A DNA stretch of 64,000 bases from Nematopogon swammerdamellus (lineage: Eukaryota > Arthropoda > Insecta > Lepidoptera > Adelidae), in contig OX336340.1 in NCBI GenBank assembly GCA_946902875.1, positions 22,335,566-22,399,565 of the forward strand, in the 5' to 3' direction. Below, piece after piece: positions 1-9,362 of the stretch. Every line of letters starts with the position of its first letter. Position 1 is the first letter of the stretch. A program made the translations under genes and the position numbers. The notes under the pieces are model-generated. The model did no database searches, was not told the DNA's origin, and saw nothing but the letters and a program-made list of their open reading frames with translations.

Positions 1-99
1 GGCAGTTGAAGCTTGAAAAAGGGGTCAAGCTTGCATTAATTTCATAATAAAGTTTTATTTTCTCGTTTGCTAGTGTATCCTTATATGAATTAGATTTTC

Positions 100-383
100 A
101 GGCTGATCGTGGTTCAGATTCCACGTAAAACTGTAGGTCCCTTCCCTTCTTACCTTTCTAGGTGGTAGGGTTCATCCCAGCCGGGTTGGTACCACCGCAA
201 TGAACGAAACGTCGGTCGAAACGGCTATGTAAATAGTTCGTGTTTTCCGTCCAGTTCAGTGTAGTCGACATGAAATGAAGGGAAGCACTGACATGGCATC
301 TATTAGTTCACCCGGTGTTATGGGCTGACATCACGAATGTTGTAGGTGATGTAGCCAACCATGTCAGTTTCCATAAAAAAAAA
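100..383 (+). mobile_element. SINE-A copy, 5' truncated
   Basis: Begins in the last part of the head (ggctgatcgtggttcagatt) and runs through the body ggttggtaccaccg..gaacgaaacgtcgg to gtcagtttccataaaaaaaa. The 5S-like block is missing. Confidence 0.8.
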
Positions 384-467
384 TAAGGATATTCACATTT
401 GACGTACAGAGGTGAGATGATTATAGAGGCTATATAGCATCGCGGTACCCTTTACGTGAGTGGAGCC

Positions 468-818
468 CAGGGTTGCCAGATGGTTCAGTTGAAAAAAACC
501 GGACATATTTCATCAAAGGACCTTTGATTTTTCAGGAAAAAAATTTAATTTCATTTTATGTATGAAATGTTTCATGACCTTTACTTTGAAAATGGATGGG
601 AGATAGATTAATGAATAAAAGGGTTGAATTGATCGAACTTACTGCAAAATCGATTAACACAGTAGATTAGTATTAACATGTTCTGAAAAAGTAAATATTT
701 GCGTTATATGATGAAAAAACTGGACGTTTTAGTGTCCGGTTTTTCATTATTTTGGAGACCGGACACAAGCCTCAAAAACCGGACTGTCCCGTCCAAAACC
801 GGACATCTGGCAACCCTG
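468..818. mobile_element. hAT-type MITE (351 bp) with 8-bp target-site duplication
   Basis: Terminal inverted repeats CAGGGTTGCCAGATG / CATCTGGCAACCCTG, flanked by the direct repeat gtggagcc at 460-467 and 819-826. The interior is AT-rich with several copies of accggac on either strand. There is no coding capacity. The 8-bp duplication and CAGGG ends are typical of hAT elements. Confidence 0.85.
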
Positions 819-1660
819 GTGGAGCCTCGGGCGCAGCTAGACTGCCCTCAGCCCAAAACATAAACCTACATAATCGTAGGTACGCAGGTATAACCAACAC
901 AATTCTGCACTTTGTCCCCGCGACCGATTTATCACCGCTCTTCTGAAATATAAAATCCCGAACCAGCAGTTAATCTATCAACTACGAGAGGGAGCGATTT
1001 AACATTTCCTGACCACTGGAGCCGCGGGCGAGACGAATCCTTCTCACAAGAGGGCGCCCGATGAAGACATCATAAAATAATGACAATACAACTTTCCACA
1101 TGAAAATTACAACCATATTCTTCCTTCATCGTAAGTAATTCCAAAATCAAAAGCGAATTTACACTCTTCGTTGTACGTCGTAAGTTTGAAAATCGAATGC
1201 AATTAGACTGGATGAAGGATGAGTTATATAGGGGGAGATTTTTATTTTATATCATCCAACAAAGTTGTCAAAGCGTGCTATAATAAATATAGGATTCTCA
1301 TTGAAACCGGAGGAGTTCTGGTTAATGATCTGTGCATAATGCCCTTGAAACATCGCTTCCGCTGCTTTTTGGCGGCAGTAAAAAGCTCGCTGGATTTTCT
1401 CATAGCTTCCCTCTAAGTCCTCTTGTAAGTAGGGATAGTTGCATCTGGGCGAGAGCTCAAATTGTTTGGGCGCATGGCCGATTCAATAGCGCCAATCGCG
1501 CAAAAGTAATAATAAAAAACATTCAGATGGAAAATGTGGCACAGAATAGGAATTTTGTGATTTGGAAATATCGCTAGTTAGAAAAACGATTATTGCTTAA
1601 TACCAGCATGTAGGTAGATACATTAGTAAACAGCCCTATCATTTATGTATTATTTATGTA
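819..1660. other. Unassigned upstream stretch
   Basis: No repeat family recognised and no ORF that looks coding. Composition is mixed, with short GC-richer pieces around 1010-1070 and 1440-1500. Confidence 0.3.
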
Positions 1661-1661
1661 C

Positions 1662-1976
1662 TGTGTGGGGCCGGTACTTTAAAAGAATAGCCCCACTGCA
1701 TCTCTCCCCGTGTATGTCGTAAAAGGCGACTAAGGGATAAGACTCCCCTCTTTACTAGGTGGTAGGGTTTAACCCGCCCGGGTCGGTACCACCGCACTGA
1801 ATGAAAGGTCGGTCGAAGCGGCTATGTAAATAGTTTGTGTTTGACGTCCAGTTCATCGTAGCCGGCACGACCGAAGGGAAGCGCTGGCGTGGCACCAAGT
1901 TCACCCGGTATTATGGGCTGACATCACGGATGTTGTAGGTGATGGAGCCAACCGTGTCAGTTCGCATAAAAAAAAA
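1662..1976 (+). mobile_element. Composite: repeat D start joined to SINE-A body
   Basis: Opens gtgtggggccggtactttaa..gtcgtaaaaggcgactaagg (repeat D), then after gactcc continues as the SINE-A body (ttactaggtggtagggttta) to a poly(A) tail. The same junction occurs in the copy at 31683, so it is an inherited chimeric family, not a local accident. Confidence 0.75.
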
Positions 1977-3309
1977 TCTTCGTTTAGTCGTTATCATTTA
2001 AATTAAACATAATTTGTGCCTTAAGAGCACAGCAGCATAAGTAAACGAATTAATTTATAGAGGACTTTTAACTATATGTGAGTAAAGGTCAAATGTGAAC
2101 ATTCAGTTATTTATTTATAATACATTGTAGTAATTATGATCTCGTGGCGTTCTGACCCATTCTCAGGACCCAATGTCAAAAAGAAAAAAAAATTGTGGCC
2201 TTTCGACCCAATTACATTTAATTTTGAGAGGCGTTCTGACCCACTTACCAGAATACACAGATACAGTAAGTGAACTTCCTTTGTGGCAATTTGAAAACCT
2301 CCTATCATTTCTGCTGCCCTGGTACTTTATTTCCCATTCCCAGCTTACCAAGAAGTCTTCGGGTTTCCACTTTATATTATTTTTCTATAGTAGTAATGTA
2401 TTATATATTTATTGCACTCAAATAAAAATATGGGCAAAATATAACACTTAATGCCTCTAGGCATTTTCTACCAGTACACCTTTTAGGGGTATGATAGCGG
2501 GAGTGACGGAAGAAATACAAATACATATGATGATACAGTACTACAAAACATAAAATAAATATTAATATGTAGTTAACCCGCGATATAGATATTACATATA
2601 CGAAATATTTACACATACAAGATAGACTAAATATACTTAGGTACTATTTTTATACATAATTACTAACAACTAAAAAAATACGTTCTAGTAAACAGACAGT
2701 TTTTAATTAATTTTAATTAATAATTATCCATTTGAGAATATTTATTAATTTCCAATTTAACACATTTCTCGTTATAACTAGTTTATTTTTAATTTCATAT
2801 GATTAATGTTATGAAAATGATCAAAATATTAAAATAAACATGTACCAACTCTATAATATGTTGTTACTGTTTCGCAAATTCATATATATGTATTAAAAGG
2901 GGATGTAAGTTCCACCCCAGGGGTAGCGAGGTTTGATGGTGCTGTATCGGACTCGAGGGTGGGTTGACGACAAACAGCGGAAATGACGTCATAATGGTCA
3001 CGTGACACGCCGGATCATTTGCTCCTTTATACGTCGCTTGGGGTCAAAATATTGTTTGAATTTTTTATTGGCTCTATTTATTTGGTCCGGGAAATAGGTA
3101 CCATAAATGGATCGATGAAATTAAGTCTTAATAAAAAAAAAAAGCCTAAGGTTTGCACTCCGGGAGTGCCGGCAGAAGTGAAAACTTAAACATCAACGTT
3201 GTGCATTTTGAATATTTTGGAATGGTTAGGGAATAATTTCCGACGAATTGTTTTATTTATCAGTATAAAAGTACTATCATTTATGTGGTAAAATACAATA
3301 TTCATTTAT
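1977..3309. other. Unassigned AT-rich stretch
   Basis: No convincing gene. A 92-codon plus ORF at 2173-2451 has no recognisable motif. A GC-richer piece at about 2880-3070 (ggggatgtaagttccacccc onwards) may be an old repeat. Confidence 0.3.
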
Positions 3310-3320
3310 TGCGCTATCGT

Positions 3321-3651
3321 GTGGGGCCGGTACTTAAAAATAATATCCCCACTGCATCTCTCCCCATGCATGTCGTAAAAGGCGACTAAGGGATAAGGAC
3401 AAGATACCGTGCTAAAGGGCGACAGGCTCGCCACCTCTCACCTTGGCAAGGTACTTCCACCGAGTTATGCAGCAGGTGGGTCTTCGTGCCTTACTTGCTG
3501 CTTGATCGATTGAATCTTGTTCGAATACTTTGCGAAACGTGGTGGTTGGTGTTGTGCTGTAATTGACCACAGTTCTTGCAGCACAACACCGATTACTCTG
3601 CTTACCCCGATTGTCGGGATTTAGCGTGTGTGATATGTATGTATGTATGTA
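3321..3651 (+). mobile_element. Repeat D, full copy with 11-bp target-site duplication
   Basis: Runs from gtggggccggtacttaaaaa to a (gtat)n tail and is flanked by tgcgctatcgt at 3310-3320 and 3652-3662. The exact duplication defines the ends of the family and shows it moves by retroposition. Contains an internal pair gtgttgtgctg/cagcacaacac. I find no protein domain and no convincing polymerase III box. Confidence 0.85.
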
Positions 3652-3699
3652 TGCGCTATCGTAGACAAACATGACAATTTATATTACATATATAAATAT

Positions 3700-4130
3700 T
3701 ATATAAATATTTTCTTTAACAGCTTTTGAATTATGCATTTGAAAATTAATAAAAAATATATATTTTTATGCCCTTTTCAACGATACGCCACATGACCCAC
3801 TTAAATTTTTATTTATTTTTTTACTTTCTAATTGGTCCCCATAAACTTAGCACCAAAATCAAAATTCGTTTAATTACGCTATATACGTGATTGGGTCATC
3901 AAACTCTACATAATATGTAGTATGTGCCGAATTTCAACTTTTTTGGTCAAGTAGATTCGGAGATAATAAGCTGTTACAGACAGGCAGACACAAGAGTGAT
4001 GCCATAAGGGTTCCTTTTTTTTTTTTACTCTTTTGAGGTTCGAAAAGTATTCGGCGATTGTGACGGACATGGATGGGGGCAATGGGGATGAGGGAAGCCA
4101 TTTCACCAGGGCACCGGCCACGACCTGCAA
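3700..4130. repeat. Degenerate interspersed repeat
   Basis: Contains cccttttcaacgatacgcca, a piece that recurs in similar form near 26440, and ends with gacaggcagacacaag..ataagggttcc and a poly(T) run, reminiscent of repeat E tails. Confidence 0.35.
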
Positions 4131-4286
4131 ATATTTGAGTTAAATTAATTTCTACTTGACAGAACGTACAATACTAATCCACCGCATCAACGTCAACGCT
4201 ACCACGTTGTTGTTCACAACACAAGTTGAGCTGGAAGAGATTACATTCACCATTAAATGCTCAAAACCGTGAATGGCCCAGTAGGT

Positions 4287-4566
4287 CTTTAAAAGAATAC
4301 GCACACTGCATCTCTCCCCGTGCATGTATGTTGTAGGTGATGTAGCCAACCGTGTCAGTTTTCATAAAAAAAAAAATGTCGAAAAAGGCGACTAAGGAAT
4401 AAGGACAGCGTGCCGTGCTAAAGGGCGACAGGGTTGCCGCTCACCTTGGCACGGTCCTTCCGCCGATCATGCAGTTGTTGAATCTGTGTTGGGCTTTAGT
4501 TCACTAGAGTTCTTGCATCACAACACCGATTACACTGCTTACCCTCATTTGTCGGGATACAGCGTG
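4287..4566 (+). mobile_element. Repeat D copy interrupted by a SINE-A 3' end
   Basis: The repeat D text breaks at gtgcatgt (4327), is followed by about 48 bp of SINE-A tail (gttgtaggtgatgtagcc..cataaaaaaaaaaa), then resumes atgtcg..aaaggcgactaagg at about 4376. A short atgt is repeated at the join. Confidence 0.75.
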
Positions 4567-4579
4567 ATGGTATATATGA

Positions 4580-4756
4580 ATTTATCTAAGTCCTCCCAAG
4601 TACAGCCTGGGGGTTTCCAAAAGGGTCGTGAAAAGGCTTCTGTAAGGCCGGCATGGCATTCGCAATCCCCGTTCATCACAGAAAGTCCATTGGCATCGTC
4701 AGACACCTACTCGTAGGTGAAAAAAGAAGCCGCAAGACGTGCTTTCCATAAAAAAT
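4580..4756 (+). mobile_element. Repeat C (LINE RT 3' end) fragment
   Basis: Degenerate copy with aggccggcatggcattcgca and gtccat..catcgtcagacacctact, ending gtgctttccataaaaaa. Corresponds to the end of a LINE RT ORF seen better at 26952-27240. Confidence 0.6.
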
Positions 4757-5264
4757 GATTTATGTATGTTCTCTAAACCCGCCACACGGAAATAAATTCC
4801 GTTTTCACTGATAAATTAGCCCCAAAAGTCCTTAACCTCGAACTGTGTCCCGCAGCTGAATAAACTCGCCTTCCCGTAGGTACCTAATTGCCTTTTATTT
4901 CCAAGAGCCTTTGGTTCGAGCCGATGTGTGTTCAAATACATCCACTGCGCGGGCGCCGCAGCGCGATGTCCCGCCGCGCGCGCCGCGGGCGCAAAGTATA
5001 CCTGAGAGTTGAGAAAAGCAAGGTTTATAGAATAACACGTTTTTTTACTGGTTCTGTGCCAAAAATTCGGAAATTAAAACGAACGCTTGCATCGCTAACA
5101 TTTTCAAAACTTTTGATAAACCTCAGCCAAAAAATAAAAACAATCCAAAGTGCTGAACTCAGTTCAGTTCATTGTAACCATACAAGAATGCAAGAGCGCT
5201 AGCAAGAGCGTATGGCTTACATAGGTACTCATAGTTGTATAGTTGACTGCTACACACTGCTATC
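4757..5264. other. Unassigned stretch with a GC-rich island
   Basis: A short CpG-rich segment (4935-4995, cgcgcgcgccgcgggcgc) sits within an AT-rich region. The 104-codon ORF crossing it (4888-5202) has no motif and no splice or promoter support. Confidence 0.25.
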
Positions 5265-5350
5265 CCGGTGATGGTGATGTCAGCCCTTTGTAAACTAGGT
5301 GCCATGTATATAAGTGCTTCCCTTTGTTCGTGCCGGTTACACTGAATACA
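5265..5350 (-). mobile_element. Degenerate SINE-A fragment
   Basis: Minus-orientation piece with actaggtgccatg..tgcttccctttgttcgtgcc and ggttacactgaa, matching the SINE-A tail with many changes. Confidence 0.5.
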
Positions 5351-5879
5351 TAAGATACACTAAATATACTTATTTTTACATAATATATTATTTACTAACT
5401 CAGAACCAGAGAGACATAGTTTTGGATCAGAGAAATTACGATGTCAAAAAGTGCTTCTTTAGATTAGAAGAATTTTGAAAGTGTGAATGGAAGAAGAGAA
5501 ACGGCGATTGACAGGGGCTCGTTCCACAGACATGTTAGTTGGGTACCTAGTGTAGATAGGTATAGCTTAGCTTAGACAGTAAGACAAAATGACAGAGAAA
5601 CGACTACCAACCGTCCAAAGGGACGCCATGCTTTTTATTTGTCGATAAATTATAGTATAGGGGCATGGCAGGCCGACGAAAACGCCACCTGGTGTCATAA
5701 ATAAAAAGCGGCCTAGGGCCTAGGCAGTAAGGTGGGTGTCAACCAGGCTTGTCAGGTGTTCGGTTTTTTACCGAACTGTTCGGTATTTCAGCCCCGTGTT
5801 CGGTGTTCGGTATGACGAAAATACCGAAGTATGAGAGGTTCGCTATTTGCTAAATATCGATTCATATCACACATTTGTT

Positions 5880-6200
5880 TACACACACACCACACGCCAT
5901 ATCCCGACAACCGGAGTAAGCAGAGTAATCGGTGTTGTGCTGGAAGTACTCTTGTAAATTACAGCACAACACAGACCACCACGTTTAGCAAAGTATTCGG
6001 ACAAGATAACTATCAGGCGGCAAGTAAGGCACGAAGGCCCACCTGCCTCATGACTCGGTGAAAAGACCGCGCCAAGGTGAGTGGTGGCTAGCCTGTCGCC
6101 CTTATGCACGGCATCTTGTCCATATCCCTTAGTCGCTTTTTACGACATGCAAGGGGAGAGATGCAGTGGGACTATTCTTATTAAGTACCGACACCGCACA
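5880..6200 (-). mobile_element. Repeat D copy (minus)
   Basis: Nearly complete, from cacacgccatatcccgacaa to the inverted start near gtaccgacaccgcacagtac; ends and internal text as in the copy at 3321. Confidence 0.75.
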
Positions 6201-6315
6201 GTACATTTATTTATTGTTTCGCAATATCAAATCCATACAGATTTTGCGCGCTGTCGCCAGCCAGCGCGTCTGTACATTGACACGTCTTTTGAAGACCCCC
6301 TTGGGATGACCTCCA

Positions 6316-6708
6316 TGTCAGCCTCGATAGCTCAGTGGTGCAGACAGTCAACTGTCGCTATTGAATGTTAAGCAACGCTGGGTGCGGTCAGTACTTGGAT
6401 GGGTGACCGCTGACCGTTGGAGGCTGAGCGAGGTTCGGATTCCTCGTAAAACTGTAGGTCCCTTCCCTCCTAATCTTACTTGGTGGTAGGGTTTAACCCG
6501 CCCGGGTTGGTACCACCGCACTGAATGAAACGTCGGTCTAAACGGCTATGTAAATAGTTTGTGTTTTCCGACCAGTTCAGTGTAGCCGGCACGATCAAAG
6601 GGGGAAGCACTGACATGGCACCTAGTTCACCCGGTGTTATGGGCTGACATCACGGACGTTGTAGTTGATGTAGCCAACCGTGTCAGTTTCCATAAAAAAA
6701 AAAAAAAA
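6316..6708 (+). mobile_element. SINE-A, full-length, chimeric tRNA/5S head
   Basis: The head opens tgtcagcctcgatagctcag (tRNA A-box-like) and passes into gttaagcaacgctgggtgcg and gtcagtacttggatgggtga, which match the internal promoter region of 5S rRNA (A box, intermediate element, C box). The body then carries ggtaccaccgcactgaatga, ccagttcagtgtagccggca and a poly(A) tail of 15. This is one of three full-length copies in the window. Confidence 0.85.
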
Positions 6709-6841
6709 TGACCCTTCCAGATTTTCGCCGTAACTAATTTACCTTTTTTTTTACAAAAAGCGCGACACGTTGCTCCCATATTATGTTTTATTTTAGATGA
6801 AGAAAAAGGGGGTTTGCGCCGGTTTAGCGTCGGGGGTGCGG

Positions 6842-7095
6842 TGGGAGCGCTAGTTGAGTAGGTAAATCTCCTCCAGTCCTACCAACTCCCCTGCGGTACC
6901 TAGGACACTTGCACAATTGCCTCTCTGAATCTCCAGCGCTACACGTTGTGTGAAGAAAGCACCGGCGCGACGGTCACCCGACTTATCGACAAGGAGTTTA
7001 GGCAAATCCTTGCCGAAAGATTTTGTGTCAGGCGACCACACGCCGAGCGTTTCCACCGCGAACGCTGGAAATTCAAAGTGGCCCACAAGGCCTGA
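6842..7095 (-). pseudogene. Fragment of a retroelement RT C-terminus
   Basis: A 78-codon minus-strand frame with VETLGVWSPDTKSFGKDL, DKSGDRRAGAFFTQRVALEI and QRGNCASVLGT. I recognise this as the C-terminal motif set (VETLGP.., GDPRAGSFL.QRISLAIQRGNA) of one invertebrate non-LTR element group. The rest of the element is absent. Confidence 0.6.
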
Positions 7096-7102
7096 GTACT
7101 TT

Positions 7103-7183
7103 CCTTAAATTACATACATACATACATATCACACACGCTGAATCCCGTCAATCGGGGTAAGCAGAGTAATCGGTGTTGTTCCT
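7103..7183 (-). mobile_element. Repeat D 3' fragment
   Basis: (tacа)n-type tail tacatacatacatacatatc followed by cacacgctgaatcccgtcaa and gcagagtaatcggtgttgtt; inverted end of repeat D. Confidence 0.6.
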
Positions 7184-7194
7184 TAAATTAATAT

Positions 7195-7332
7195 TAATAT
7201 TAAGGAAGGGCTCCTATCAGGCCGGCATGGCATTCGCAATCCCCGTGCATCATAGAATGTCCATGGGTATCGTTAAACACATACTCGTAGGTGAAACGAT
7301 GCCACATGTCGCGCTTTCCATAAAAAAAAAAA
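7195..7332 (+). mobile_element. Repeat C fragment
   Basis: aggccggcatggcattcgca, tccatgggtatcgttaaaca and gccacatgtcgcgctttcca with a poly(A) tail; LINE RT 3' end, 5' truncated. Confidence 0.65.
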
Positions 7333-8470
7333 GATATTAACTCTATAGGGCATTACCGCACCAAATTATTTTATAGGTGCTATTATTACAAGAATAATAT
7401 TGAACTCAGCATGTGACCTCCCCGTCTCTGTTACCAACATTTATAGTGACAATAATAGAAGTGCATACATTTTATACCTAACAGTTTTCTTCGTACGACT
7501 ATTTCAAGTGCAACTGCAACCTAATTTATTGAAGCGTTACATTGCGTACTGCGTAGCTTTTTAAACGAACTTCAAAATAATTATGAAGTCAAAATAATTT
7601 ACCTTAGTACTAGGTACTAGGTACTAGTACTAGGTATTAACAACTAGATTCTGCCCGCGGCTTCGCTCCCAGTGACTTTTTGCTCACAGCTCAAACTCCT
7701 TAAAAATCTTATGCGGACTAATTACTAACATTTAAAAAAAATGGCTAATCGGTTCAGCGTTCTCAAGTGATGCGCTTACAAACGAACAGAATTTATTTTT
7801 TATTTTTATAGAAGATAAGATATATACCTATATTAATATTATAAACGAACTAACAAATAAACCAAATATAATACATGAACACTTTTGATTGCAATCTGCT
7901 TTTATTCTAAGTACCTTTCTATTGTTTGTTATAAATTGAACAGCAAAATCTACAATACATAACTCCAAAAATTAATAAGCTTTAAAAGCTCTACCACAGC
8001 TGCAATGATATCCAACTAAATAATGTTTAGCGCCATCTACATGTAAAATGTTTTATTAAACGTCATCTGAGCTTTTTCAAAATAAATACTACCCATTGAA
8101 AGCTTTTTCCGAAAGCTTAAGTATTCTTGAATAGCGCCATCTATGACACAACTACTGAACCCGATAAATGAAGAATAAAGAAGCGTCTAAGTGAAAAGCG
8201 CCATCTATGAATTGTAAATTAAACTGGCTATTGAAAAGATACGTACGGTGTAGTAGGGGGAACATTATTAACTGCCAGTGTTCACAGATGGCGCTGAGCG
8301 ATTTGTGTATTTTATTTTTATTATACCTCACCTTTGATTTTAGAATGAATTTACATTTAACAACATTATTATTAGAATTACTATTGTATGCTCTTAATCG
8401 TAAATTAGGAAATGGCCAAAATTATTATCCTACGATTACCGCGAAAATGGCGGGGATTATCAAATTATGG
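7333..8470. other. Unassigned AT-rich stretch with scattered short repeats
   Basis: Holds a small tandem of tactaggtac units (about 7605-7635) and three spaced copies of gcgccatcta (about 8031, 8135, 8199), a motif frequent in lepidopteran repeat debris. No gene seen. Confidence 0.3.
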
Positions 8471-8664
8471 ATTGATACCACCGCAATGAATGAAAGGTCG
8501 GTCGAAACGGCTATGTAAATAGTTTGTGTTTTCCGTCCAGTTCAGTGTAGCCGGCACGACCGAAGGGAAGCACTGACGTGGCACCGAGTTCACCCGGTGT
8601 TATGGGCTGACATCACGGATGTTGATGTAGCCAACCGTGCCAGTTTCAATAAAAAAAAAAAAAA
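8471..8664 (+). mobile_element. SINE-A copy, 5' truncated
   Basis: Starts inside the body (gataccaccgcaatgaatga) and ends with gccagtttcaataaaaaaaa. A small deletion removes gtaggtgat from the tail. Confidence 0.75.
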
Positions 8665-9234
8665 TCTACCGTCGCGTCATCACCATGGAGACAGTTGCTC
8701 CGGAACCATGCGTGTACAACGCGTACATATGTACATCACCATGGCAATAACAAGCTTTCTTCAAGTGGAAAATAACACGACAGTAGATAGCGTGCTTCCG
8801 AACCGATCACTCATTATCTCAATGTAACTATATCAATTTATATACGATAATTCCGACAGAATTAATTTCGTCGATTGTTATCGTCGCCTTAAAAATTCAC
8901 TCTAAAACTACTACATATGAGTGCATCAAACCTATTTGGATTTGAAACTACTTAATTCCACAGTAGATAAGAATTTTAAGGGATATCGACACTACACTGG
9001 TAGAATAGAAAAAGCCCGCAGCGGATAAAAAATAAATTTAAAATGTTAAAGTTTTGCGATTTGCGACTCTGTGGCATTCTCAGTTTAATGTGACATTTAA
9101 TTGACAGTTCGTGTGTTTTGTGAAAAAAACATAATAATAAACATTATCTTGATACCAACTTCTTTCTACAGTATAACTAATAAAAGTGATATTTTTTTTT
9201 TGTGATTATCCGCAATGTGACTAGAACCGTCAAA
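8665..9234 (+). promoter_or_regulatory. RSPH3 upstream region and 5' UTR
   Basis: Non-repetitive AT-rich stretch between a SINE-A copy and the RSPH3 start. A TCAGT initiator-like motif lies at about 9088 (ttctcagttt). No TATA box at a convincing distance and no RFX X-box (which often marks ciliary genes) is obvious by eye. An intron in the 5' UTR cannot be excluded. Confidence 0.35.
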
Positions 9235-9362
9235 ATGAATTTGGCGGTGAGGAAAATGTTGGTGGAGGGACCCGAGGCGCCTCGGCCCAAGGGTTCCTTC
9301 ACATATGTCAGCGCGCCGAGAGCCCTCTACAACAACACCAAGCTGAGGATGAATCCGCCATG
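9235..9362 (+). CDS. RSPH3: RSPH3 exon 1 (coding part)
   Basis: Starts at ATG 9235 and encodes 42 codons plus two bases; it carries the family signature [10 protein letters not shown]. Donor is TG|GTGAGT at 9363. It leaves two bases of a codon, which the first base of exon 2 completes as TGC (Cys). The spacer between PRAL and the YSNMM motif of exon 2 is 20 residues, the same as I count in vertebrate RSPH3, so no exon seems to be missing between them. Confidence 0.9.

Noticed and set aside
3620..3660. CRISPR-like array from the tgtatgtatgta repeats
   Set aside because: Simple (ATGT)n tail of repeat D; eukaryotic context.
4888..5202. Possible exon in a CpG-rich island upstream of RSPH3
   Set aside because: No splice borders in phase, no homology; the island is only about 60 bp.
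6330..6430. Genuine 5S rRNA or tRNA gene
   Set aside because: Only the internal promoter part of 5S is present, fused to SINE body; it recurs at several loci with poly(A) tails.
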